Of a stretch of DNA of 64,000 bases, positions 38,317 to 45,365 are shown in pieces. The stretch's first letter is position 1; each line of letters opens with the position of its first letter. Below the pieces are notes generated by a model. That model had not been told where the DNA came from. It did no database searches and saw only the letters and a program-made list of their open reading frames with translations. The DNA comes from Rheinheimera pacifica (lineage in GTDB: Bacteria > Pseudomonadota > Gammaproteobacteria > Enterobacterales > Alteromonadaceae). The stretch lies in NCBI RefSeq assembly GCF_024809855.1, contig NZ_JANUEM010000014.1:1-64000 (forward strand), given 5' to 3'. Made by a program: the position numbers and the translations under genes.

Positions 38317-38411
38317 GTTCGAAAAATCGGCAGGACAGCCGATTTTGACGTTGCGCCAGCGACGCCCGAAGGGTGAGGTGCAGGATGCACCGAATCAATC
38401 CTATCGGGTGC
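38317..38411 (+). repeat. Structured hairpin element (copy 2) inside a partial tRNA-Arg copy
   Basis: GTTCGA (38317-38322) is followed by AAAATCGGC/GCCGATTTT (38323-38346) around AGGACA, a 30-base linker, then GGTGCA/TGCACC around GGA (38377-38391). Next comes AATCCTATCGGGTGC (38397-38411), an exact copy of tRNA bases 38238-38252. The remainder of the 319-base gap before the S9 peptidase holds a second hairpin ACCGCC/GGCGGT (38413 onward) and the promoter at 38506. Confidence 0.6.
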
Positions 38412-38505
38412 AACCGCCATTTCGGCGGTCTTTGCGTTTATAGTTATCCTGGCTGTTGCATTCTCACCACTAACAGCCTTAAAGCCGCCGTTTATCTTAT
38501 GCTTA

Positions 38506-38533
38506 CTGACAGCACAATACCTTGTGCTAGTAT
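38506..38533 (+). promoter_or_regulatory. Promoter of the S9 peptidase with a dyad in the spacer
   Basis: CTGACA (38506-38511), 16 bases, TAGTAT (38528-38533). The spacer is itself a perfect inverted repeat, GCACAA-TACC-TTGTGC (38512-38527), which suggests an operator placed under RNA polymerase. The start codon follows 42 bases later. Confidence 0.5.
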
Positions 38534-38575
38534 CGTTCCCGGTATCATTCTAATAACAACCAGGGAGTTTCACCG

Positions 38576-40618
38576 ATGAGAAAACTGCACCTTTTACTGG
38601 TGTTGTGCCTGCTGCCATTTATGGTTTTTGCACAGGACGACAACAGCCTGAGCGTAGAGCGGCTGTGGCAACTGCAGCGTATAGGTTCGCCTGTGGTATC
38701 AGCCGATGGCCGCTATATTGTGGCGCCGGTTACCCAATATGACGTTAAAGCCGACAAAGCACATACCCGTTTATGGCTGTTCAGTGCCGATGGCAAGCAG
38801 CAAACACCGCTTACCGCCGAAGGCCTGCGTGCCAGCGAGGCCACCTTTTCGCCTGATGGCAAAACCTTAGCTTTTATCAGCCAGCGCGACAAAGATGACG
38901 CCGGGCAAATTTACCTGCTGTCTATGGACAAGCCGGGTGAAGCGCAGCGTTTAACCCAGGTTCCTACCGGCGTATATGGTATTAAGTGGGCAGGCAAGCA
39001 TTTGTACTTTATCAGCCGTATCTGGCCGGGTAAAAGCTGGGATGAGATGACAGCACAGCTAAAAGCCGACAAAGATAAAAAAGTGTCGGCCCGGCAGTGG
39101 AATGCGCTGCCTTACTCGCAGTTTGATCACTGGATAGACGAAAGCCGCCAGGCGCATGTATTCCGTATTGCCGCCAGCGGCGGTGACGTACAGGCTGTTA
39201 CCCAGCCGCTGGGCTATGAGCTGCCGCGCGCCAGCCAGAGTGCATCCAGCTACGATATTGACAGCAAAGAGCAGTACATCGCCTTTACTGCCAACGGCTG
39301 GGACAATCAGGTTGATCCGAAAACCGATATCTTTCTGGCCCGTATTGGTGCCGCGAATGCAGAAGGTGCAAAGAGCGCTGAAAATCTGACGACCGATAAC
39401 CAGGCGCCGGATGCTAACCCCAGTTTCAGCCCGGACGGTAAAAGCCTGGCTTTTACCCGCCAGCGTATTCATGGCTTTTATGCTGATACTGCCAAATTAA
39501 CAATTTATGATCTGGCAAAGAAAACCAGCCGTGAGGTAGCAAGCAACTGGGATCGCTCAGTCAGTAATTTTGTCTGGACAGCCGACAGCCGCGGTTTTTA
39601 CAGCAGCATCGACGATGCCGCCACCCAGCGTCTGTACCATATTGATGCCAAAAGTGGCAAAACCCGCGCCGTTACCCAAGCCACCAGCTTTGGCCAGCCA
39701 GCGTTAGCGGGCGGCAATACGCTGGTAGCTACCAACGACAGCTTTATGTACCCGGCACGGCTGGTAACGGTAGATACCCGTAACGGCAAAACCACCCGGC
39801 TTGACAGCTTTAACGACGATATTCTGAACAACACCGAACTGGGTAGTTATGAGTCGGTAACCTATAAAGGTGCCGATGGTAAAGATATTCAGATGTGGGT
39901 GCATTACCCGGCAGGCTTTGATAAAAGCAAAAAATATCCGCTGTTTTTACTTATTCATGGCGGGCCGCATAATGCCATTGGCGACAGCTTCAGCTACCGC
40001 TGGAATGCGCAAACTTTTGCCTCCTGGGGTTATGTTACCGCCTGGCCGAATTTTCATGGTTCAAGCGGTTTTGGCCAGGATTTTGCCGATGCGATAAACC
40101 CCGACTGGCGCACCAAGCCGTTAGCCGATATTCAGGCAGCAACCAAATGGTTTGAAAACCAAAGCTGGATTGACACCGACCGTATGGTGGCCGGTGGGGC
40201 CAGTTACGGCGGTTATTTAACCTCAGTACTGCTGGGTACCGAGCACCCGTTTAAAGCGCTGCTTATTCATGCTGCGGTATACAATATGTACTCGCAAATG
40301 GCGGCCGACTTTGCCGTGCATTCCACCCGTTTTGGTGGCTACTGGGAAAATCCCGACATCTATAAAAACATCTCGCCGCACTACCATGCCGATAAATTTA
40401 ACACGCCAACCTTAGTGATCCACGGCCAGTTGGATTACCGCGTACCGGTAGGGCAGGGTTTTGAGTTGTTCCGCACGCTGCAAAGCCGTGGTGTGGAATC
40501 GCGGATGATTTACTTCCCGGACGAAAATCACTGGATCTTAAAACCAAATAACTCCATTTATTGGTATAACCAGGTTAAAGACTGGATGACTAAATTCGCC
40601 GAACCCGGCGCACGTTAA
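38576..40618 (+). CDS. S9-family serine peptidase (DPP/acylaminoacyl-peptidase type)
   Basis: A 680-residue secreted peptidase. A Sec signal (MRKLHLLLVLCLLPFMVFA) precedes a seven-blade beta-propeller made of WD-like/TolB-like repeats (SPDGKTLAF, SPDGKSLAF). The alpha/beta hydrolase domain carries S543 (GGASYGGY), D620 (LDYRVP) and H652 (ENHW). The oxyanion region is HGGPH. It should cleave short peptides in the periplasm. AGGGAG lies before the ATG; a terminator follows the stop. Confidence 0.9.
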   Translation: MRKLHLLLVLCLLPFMVFAQDDNSLSVERLWQLQRIGSPVVSADGRYIVAPVTQYDVKADKAHTRLWLFSADGKQQTPLTAEGLRASEATFSPDGKTLAFISQRDKDDAGQIYLLSMDKPGEAQRLTQVPTGVYGIKWAGKHLYFISRIWPGKSWDEMTAQLKADKDKKVSARQWNALPYSQFDHWIDESRQAHVFRIAASGGDVQAVTQPLGYELPRASQSASSYDIDSKEQYIAFTANGWDNQVDPKTDIFLARIGAANAEGAKSAENLTTDNQAPDANPSFSPDGKSLAFTRQRIHGFYADTAKLTIYDLAKKTSREVASNWDRSVSNFVWTADSRGFYSSIDDAATQRLYHIDAKSGKTRAVTQATSFGQPALAGGNTLVATNDSFMYPARLVTVDTRNGKTTRLDSFNDDILNNTELGSYESVTYKGADGKDIQMWVHYPAGFDKSKKYPLFLLIHGGPHNAIGDSFSYRWNAQTFASWGYVTAWPNFHGSSGFGQDFADAINPDWRTKPLADIQAATKWFENQSWIDTDRMVAGGASYGGYLTSVLLGTEHPFKALLIHAAVYNMYSQMAADFAVHSTRFGGYWENPDIYKNISPHYHADKFNTPTLVIHGQLDYRVPVGQGFELFRTLQSRGVESRMIYFPDENHWILKPNNSIYWYNQVKDWMTKFAEPGAR

Positions 40619-40629
40619 GCTTAAATATC

Positions 40630-40653
40630 ACGGCGCCTCTGGGCGCCGTTTTT
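40630..40653 (+). terminator. Rho-independent terminator after the S9 peptidase gene
   Basis: ACGGCGCC (40630-40637) pairs with GGCGCCGT (40642-40649) around TCTG, followed by four more T. Confidence 0.88.
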
Positions 40654-40748
40654 ACGTCAAGTTATTCTGCAAAAGATCATTAAGGCAACCACAAGACAGC
40701 CAAACCGGCTTGTGTTACTTTCCGCTTAGCCTGACGTGGAGAACCGCA

Positions 40749-41375
40749 ATGACATCATCGCCTTACCATTATTTTGAGCAGCAGCGCTTAACACTGCAAT
40801 GTGGCAGCCGTTTACCTGCTGCACAGTCGTTGTTGCAAGTAGCGGGTAACGAACCGTTGCTGGCGCAACTGGCTGCAGAGCCTGGCGCACAGCAATTGCT
40901 GGATGCCACAGAGCAAGCCTATCAGGCCGGTTACGAGCAGCAAGCCTCTACCGAATTTGAATTACAAGGCCTGGCTATTGCTGGTATTGGTGATCCGCTG
41001 TTGCAACTGGAAGTGCTGGCCGCATTTTTACCGGCTTTTAAAACCAAACGTCACGGCGTGCCGGTGACATTGGTAACTTATGGTTTGGTGCCACCAAATG
41101 AGGCCGCGGCATTATGCCAACAGTTGCTTGAGCTGGAAGTAGAAAAGCTGGAAATTTACTTACCAGCCAGCAACCCGCCGGCGTATCAACAGGTGGTAAA
41201 ACCAATACAGTTGGGTTTTAGTGACGTATGCCAGTTTATGCACACTGCCAGTGAGGCAGGCTTACAGGTAACGTGCTTTGCCTATGCGCCGGTAGCCCAA
41301 CAAAGCGAACTGCGCGCCCTGGCGCTGGATTTAGGCGCACGGCAGTTTGTGGTTAAACCTCAGCCGGGGGCTTAA
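40749..41375 (+). CDS. Hypothetical protein, radical-SAM-like barrel without cluster cysteines
   Basis: A 208-residue protein starting at ATG 40749 (GTGGAG upstream). Residues about 75-190 resemble the central part of radical SAM proteins of the MoaA/TatD-associated kind. GIGDPLLQLEVLAAFLP recalls the G(x)GDP(L) strand, VPVTLVTYGL the NTNGL strand, and VEKLEIYLPASNPPAYQQVV the SLNAxxxxxYxxxxxP strand. No CxxxCxxC motif is present, and the N-terminal part is not the usual cluster-binding loop. The likeness is by eye. The end overlaps the convergent HTH gene by 23 bases. Role unknown; a non-catalytic relative is one possibility. Confidence 0.45.
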   Translation: MTSSPYHYFEQQRLTLQCGSRLPAAQSLLQVAGNEPLLAQLAAEPGAQQLLDATEQAYQAGYEQQASTEFELQGLAIAGIGDPLLQLEVLAAFLPAFKTKRHGVPVTLVTYGLVPPNEAAALCQQLLELEVEKLEIYLPASNPPAYQQVVKPIQLGFSDVCQFMHTASEAGLQVTCFAYAPVAQQSELRALALDLGARQFVVKPQPGA

Positions 41376-41673
41376 GCAAGCTATCCAGTTCAGTGCGCTG
41401 GCGCGGCAGCACCGCCAGCTCCAATCCGAGCAATTTAAAATAGCTGCGTAAATTATCTAACCGCGGGTTGCCATTATCGTTTTCTATATCGCTGACAACC
41501 TGGCGGCTCAAACCGGTAAGTTTGCATACGTCTGTTTGTGACATTTGTAAGCCTTCGGTTCGCAAGGCTTTACCAATTTGACCCAGAGTTGTATTGCCAG
41601 ACAGCATTTGCTGCACCAGGCGTTGCTTTAATGCAAAGCGATCTATTGTGGTAGTGGCCTTAGCTTTTGTCAT
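41353..41673 (-). CDS. hipB: HipB-like helix-turn-helix antitoxin/repressor
   Basis: A 106-residue protein with an XRE-type helix-turn-helix (SQTDVCKLTGLSRQVVSDIE, about 55-74) and the C-terminal pattern PRLDNLRSYFKLLGLEL found in HipB-like antitoxins. It starts at an ATGA overlap with the hipA stop, so the two are co-translated. The N-terminal half (about 1-45) is longer than in E. coli HipB. The order is hipA first, hipB second, the reverse of the classic operon. Expected role: binding HipA and repressing from the sites upstream of hipA. Confidence 0.8.
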   Translation of the reverse strand: MTKAKATTTIDRFALKQRLVQQMLSGNTTLGQIGKALRTEGLQMSQTDVCKLTGLSRQVVSDIENDNGNPRLDNLRSYFKLLGLELAVLPRQRTELDSLLKPPAEV

Positions 41674-42989
41674 GGCAATAACCGCCACTTTTGCAGCCTG
41701 GTTTCCAGATAGGCAAAGCCCATTACCGGCATCTGCATAATGCTGGTAGGCACACCACGCTCTGTTAAGCGCCTGGTTAAGTGTTGTAGCTTGGCGGCCA
41801 ATTGGCGTAATTCAGTTTTAAACAATTCAGGCTCACCATAACAGGCCAGGTTGTCACATAACCCCAGCCAGTCAATATCACCACCGCGCTCAAATGTGTT
41901 GCTCCAATGGGTCGTACGCATTACTACCTCCGGGTCTGCTTTCATGGGGGCAAAGTCATAAATGGGGGCCAGTGATACCGACGTTGCTTGTTTTAGTACC
42001 GCCATATTGCGGCCATGGTTATCGGAGTTGCCAAATACCACGTTTAACAAATCACGCTTCAGGTATTCGGCGGTTAATTCTGCCGCAGTTTGGCTGTTTA
42101 CCACTTGCGTAAGTACCTTTAATACCTCTTCATGTTTCAAATGGCTACCTGCGGGTTTATTTAACAGCGAGAACACAGATTCAACACCATAACGTTTTAC
42201 AGCATCGGCATTAAACTCTCTGTCAAAGCGCGGCAACCAAAGCGAGGGCTGTTTGCTACCTTCTTGTAGTTGCAGTTTGGCAACGTCCATGCTGGCGAAC
42301 CCCAGTTCTGCCAATTCACAGTAGTAGTGGTATTCCGTGCGCAAAATGTCCTGGTCTATCGCAGTGTTACCGCGTGGGAATTTCACCAGATAATGCGCGT
42401 CAGCACTATTATCGTTTTGCAGGGTGTCTATCCATACCTCGCGCTGCGAGTTTAGCCTGACCAACAATTTAGGTGCGGCACCACCGGCACCGGTTGCGCC
42501 GCCCGACACTGCGCCGCGTTGTCTGGCATAGTTTAGAAAGTCATGGTTGCGCTCTATTACCTGCCGTTGCTCAAAACGCATCTGCTCCAATGCACTTACC
42601 TGTTGCCCGGCCACCATTTCAACCGATTCTTTCAAGCGTAAGTTACCCACAGGTGCAATGGTGCCGGCTTGCAACAAGGTGAGATCCTGCACAGCCACCG
42701 TTTGTTGCTGCAGGCCCAGCATATCCAGCCATAGCGTGCGGGCGTAGCCCATCGGCATAATATCTTCAAATACGCCGGGCCAGCTGTTAAAGCTGTACAC
42801 ATCCATAGGGTTAACCGGGTACATTGCCGAAAAACTACGTGATCCCGTCTCATCAAAATAAGCTGCGGCGTATGTTGTTTGGGCCTGCAAAGATACCCTG
42901 CTATGTTTGCCTGCCTCCGGGGCGGCGATGGTAATAACAAAAGCATCCTGCCAGTGGCCATCATTAAAGGCTTGCAATGTAAGCTGCAT
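41670..42989 (-). CDS. hipA: HipA-family serine/threonine kinase toxin
   Basis: A 439-residue HipA-like kinase. An N-terminal HipA-N1-like region (about 1-110) precedes a glycine-rich loop (about 161-173, GAVSGGATGAGGA). Lysine K203 (LVKFP), the catalytic loop NSDNHGRN (321-328) and the metal aspartate D345 (YDFAP) follow. HipA kinases phosphorylate tRNA synthetases and stall growth; the target here is unknown. ATG 42989 has AGGA five bases before it. Upstream lie repeated operators at 43046-43124. Confidence 0.88.
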   Translation of the reverse strand: MQLTLQAFNDGHWQDAFVITIAAPEAGKHSRVSLQAQTTYAAAYFDETGSRSFSAMYPVNPMDVYSFNSWPGVFEDIMPMGYARTLWLDMLGLQQQTVAVQDLTLLQAGTIAPVGNLRLKESVEMVAGQQVSALEQMRFEQRQVIERNHDFLNYARQRGAVSGGATGAGGAAPKLLVRLNSQREVWIDTLQNDNSADAHYLVKFPRGNTAIDQDILRTEYHYYCELAELGFASMDVAKLQLQEGSKQPSLWLPRFDREFNADAVKRYGVESVFSLLNKPAGSHLKHEEVLKVLTQVVNSQTAAELTAEYLKRDLLNVVFGNSDNHGRNMAVLKQATSVSLAPIYDFAPMKADPEVVMRTTHWSNTFERGGDIDWLGLCDNLACYGEPELFKTELRQLAAKLQHLTRRLTERGVPTSIMQMPVMGFAYLETRLQKWRLLP

Positions 42990-43010
42990 AAATGTCCTAT
43001 TGCTGCTGTT

Positions 43011-43124
43011 CTATTGTCTAATATAACGCACAAAAAGGCAGAAAGGACAATTTTTTGTCTAATATAAGGCGCAATTTAGCTAAAAAGACAATTTTTTGTC
43101 TAACATATCAGACAGGTGATTGTC
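43011..43124 (-). promoter_or_regulatory. hip operator array and promoter region
   Basis: Two identical 14-base dyads GACAATTTTTTGTC lie at 43046-43059 and 43087-43100. A diverged one (GACAGGTGATTGTC) lies at 43111-43124 and a half-site (TTGTCTAATATAA) from 43014. The centres of the first two are 41 bases apart, about four helical turns. On the minus strand, TATATTAGACAA follows each dyad, so the sites overlap likely -10 boxes. HipB is the probable ligand. Confidence 0.65.
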
Positions 43125-43162
43125 TTGCTAAACCCATCGCGGTATCACTGCGCGGCTATGGC

Positions 43163-43198
43163 CCAAGGTCAGCGCCTAGCGGCGGGCGCTGACCTTGG
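43163..43198. repeat. 14-bp perfect hairpin at the end of the small ORF
   Basis: CCAAGGTCAGCGCC (43163-43176) pairs with GGCGCTGACCTTGG (43185-43198), loop TAGCGGCG. There is no T-run on either side, so it is not a standard intrinsic terminator. The stop of the possible minus-strand ORF lies within it. Confidence 0.6.
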
Positions 43199-43295
43199 TG
43201 TCATATAAATGCTGCAGCGCTTCGGTTATCGCCATATCGGCGTTTTCACTCAGGTAACGCTCTACCTGTTTATGCACAAAAATCACCAAACTCAT
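43176..43295 (-). CDS. Possible 39-residue small protein upstream of hipA
   Basis: ATG 43295 to TAG 43176-43178 encodes a protein beginning MSLVIFVHKQVERYLSENAD and continuing MAITEALQHLYDTKVSARR. The C-terminal part looks like a soluble amphipathic helix. The frame remains open a few codons further upstream (GTG available) before a TAG. It runs in the same direction as hipA. It may be a remnant of a longer gene. The rest of the 564-base gap (42990-43553) holds the operator array, this hairpin and an AT-rich stretch in which no supported gene is seen. Confidence 0.3.
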   Translation of the reverse strand: MSLVIFVHKQVERYLSENADMAITEALQHLYDTKVSARR

Positions 43296-43553
43296 CACTG
43301 CTTTGGCCTACGGCTTAACTTCTGAATAGCTTTCAGGAGGGTGGTGGTGGCCTTTCTGTGTTGTTTTTATCATCAGCAACAGCGGTAGCAGGAAAAAATT
43401 CCAGTAATTTTTGTAAAAGCTACAGAAGCAAACCCAAGTGTTTTTAAAATAATCCAATAAAAACAATATTATATTGTTGGTTTGTTTTTTGCTGGCTAAA
43501 CGTTGAATACGGTTGAACATGACAACTAACACTTAACGACAGGAGCTTACACC

Positions 43554-43955
43554 ATGTACAGGTATATGAAATCTACATTTATGTTGGCTGCACCGGTGCT
43601 GGTGTATCTGAGCATTTATACCCTTGGTGTTGTTGTTGGTAATAATGTTTTTAATTACGTCGCAGTTTATATGGCTGCCTGTTGTGCCATGTTGATGTTG
43701 TTTTTTATTACCCGCGGCAACGATGATTATAAAAATGCCTTAGCTGCAGTTGGCCTGGGGGCTTGTGTGTTTTTCGCGTCGTCTTATATGGTGAGGGCGT
43801 TAGACCATAAACCTTACCCGCGGCCAGCATATTCTGAAACCACAGCAGTATTAGCTAACGCCACTATTCAGCATTGGTTGGCCAGCCGGCTATCGGATAC
43901 CGGGCCATCGGGCGGGGATGCCCAGGACGACACTGAAGTTTTTACACAGCAATAA
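43554..43955 (+). CDS. Small inner-membrane protein of unknown function
   Basis: A 133-residue protein with three predicted membrane helices (about 8-29, 33-52 and 62-82) and a hydrophilic tail ending in an acidic, Q-rich segment. AGGAG lies eight bases before ATG 43554. It lacks any domain that can be recognised. The gene stands alone between the AT-rich gap and the RND pump, with its own 3' hairpin at 43971-44004. Confidence 0.65.
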   Translation: MYRYMKSTFMLAAPVLVYLSIYTLGVVVGNNVFNYVAVYMAACCAMLMLFFITRGNDDYKNALAAVGLGACVFFASSYMVRALDHKPYPRPAYSETTAVLANATIQHWLASRLSDTGPSGGDAQDDTEVFTQQ

Positions 43956-43970
43956 ATGCGTATATACAAA

Positions 43971-44004
43971 CACCTGACAGAGCCGGAGTTGGGCCTGTCC
44001 GGTG
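43971..44004 (+). terminator. Stem-loop after the small membrane protein gene
   Basis: CACC-T-GACAG (43971-43980) pairs with CTGTC-C-GGTG (43995-44004); inner GCC/GGC closes the loop GGAGTTG. No T-run follows, so termination would have to be imperfect or rho-assisted; the GGA loop is noted. Confidence 0.4.
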
Positions 44005-44103
44005 CTGCTTTGCTCTGACGAGACTATACTGAACCTTATTCTGAACGTTCTTGCTGTTGGTCAGCGTTTTTACGCTTTTGGTCGCGCAGCAATTATTTCA
44101 GAC

Positions 44104-44132
44104 TTGATTACATACAGGCCTGTATGTATATT
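44104..44132 (+). promoter_or_regulatory. acrAB promoter with an AcrR-type operator in the spacer
   Basis: TTGATT (44104-44109), a 17-base spacer and TATATT (44127-44132). The perfect palindrome TACATACAGGCCTGTATGTA (44109-44128) fills the spacer and touches both hexamers. Its arms TACATACA/TGTATGTA equal those of the known E. coli AcrR site. Binding of the repressor encoded at 48597-49214 would block RNA polymerase. Confidence 0.85.
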
Positions 44133-44195
44133 GCCAGTCTTATTCTGCCTAAGCTGTGCACAGCTTATTGGGGGCAGTGTCTCACAGGAGTTTGT

Positions 44196-45350
44196 ATGCG
44201 TGTAAATATGAAGCTGTTAAGTGCGTCAGTGCTGGCTGTATTGTTGGTAGCCTGTAGCGAGCCGGAACAAGCCGGGGCACAGGGAGCGGCCACACCGGAA
44301 GTTGAAGTTGTAACACTGAGCAAGTCATCTGTGGCATTAACAACTGAATTACCGGGCCGTACTACAGATTACCGCCAGGCTGAAATTCGCCCGCAGGTAA
44401 ATGGTATTTTAAAACAGCGTTTATTTACCGAAGGCCAACTGGTTGAAGCAGGCCAGGTGCTGTATAAAATTGATGCCGCACCTTACCAGGCCGCACTGGC
44501 CAATGCCAAAGCTAACCTTACCAGCAGCAAAGCGGTGCAGCACAATGCCAAGTTAAAAGCTGACCGGTTTAAAGGGTTGCTGGGCGGTAAAGCGGTAAGC
44601 CAACAAGATTTTGATGATGCCCAGGCTACGCTGATGCAAGCTGATGCGGCGGTAGCCAGCAGCGAAGCTGCGCTGCAAACTGCACAAATTAACCTGAACT
44701 ACACCAATATTACCGCCCCGATTAGCGGCCAGATTGGCCGCTCTGCCGTGACTGAAGGTGCGCTGTTAACAGCAAACCAAACTCAGGTGATGGCCACCAT
44801 TCGCCAGTTGGATCCGATTTATGTTGATTTAACCCAGTCCAGCAGCGAGCTGCTGCGGTTAAAGCGGCAACATCAGGGCGATGGTGCTGATAAAGTTAGT
44901 GTGGATTTACTGCTGGATGATGGCAGTGAGTATGCCCACAAAGGCAGCCTGCAGTTTTCTGAGGTAAATGTCGATCCCAGCACCGGCATGGTAACGCTGC
45001 GGGCAGTGTTTCCGAATGAAACCGGCGACTTGTTGCCTGGTATGTTTGTGCGGGCCCGCTTACACCACGGTACCGATAATAATGCCTTGTTAGTGCCACA
45101 GGCTGCAGTTAGCCGTACACCCAAAGGCCAGGCGTCCGTAATGCTGGTAACCGGTGAAAATAAAGTGGAAGCCCGGGTGATTGAAACCGGCCGTACCGTT
45201 GAGCAAAGCTGGCAGGTGCTGTCGGGCCTTAAAGCCGGTGACAAAGTGATAGTGGCGGGCTTGCAAAAAGTACAGCCGGGTGCCACGGTTAAAGTGGTTA
45301 CAGCGCAAGCTGCTGCTAAAAACGACGCCGCTAATACTGCTGCGCAGTAA
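44196..45350 (+). CDS. acrA: RND efflux periplasmic adaptor (AcrA/MexA family)
   Basis: A 384-residue membrane-fusion lipoprotein. The signal ends LLVAC (lipid-bearing Cys). A biotinyl-lipoyl half (QVNGILKQRLFTEGQLVEAGQ), an alpha-hairpin (ALANAKANLTSSKAVQHNAK to LQTAQINLNYTNITAP) and a beta-barrel follow in the AcrA order. It joins the AcrB trimer to an outer-membrane TolC, which is not in this window. AGGAG lies five bases before ATG 44196; upstream in-frame codons lie within the promoter. Confidence 0.93.
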   Translation: MRVNMKLLSASVLAVLLVACSEPEQAGAQGAATPEVEVVTLSKSSVALTTELPGRTTDYRQAEIRPQVNGILKQRLFTEGQLVEAGQVLYKIDAAPYQAALANAKANLTSSKAVQHNAKLKADRFKGLLGGKAVSQQDFDDAQATLMQADAAVASSEAALQTAQINLNYTNITAPISGQIGRSAVTEGALLTANQTQVMATIRQLDPIYVDLTQSSSELLRLKRQHQGDGADKVSVDLLLDDGSEYAHKGSLQFSEVNVDPSTGMVTLRAVFPNETGDLLPGMFVRARLHHGTDNNALLVPQAAVSRTPKGQASVMLVTGENKVEARVIETGRTVEQSWQVLSGLKAGDKVIVAGLQKVQPGATVKVVTAQAAAKNDAANTAAQ

Positions 45351-45365
45351 ACTCAGGAGTAGCAG

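Noticed and set aside
43308..43532. Minus-strand open frame of 74 codons in the AT-rich gap before the small membrane protein
   Set aside because: Low-complexity content from AT-rich DNA (runs of F, L, N, K), no ribosome site and no recognisable domain; it lies over the probable promoter region of the gene at 43554.
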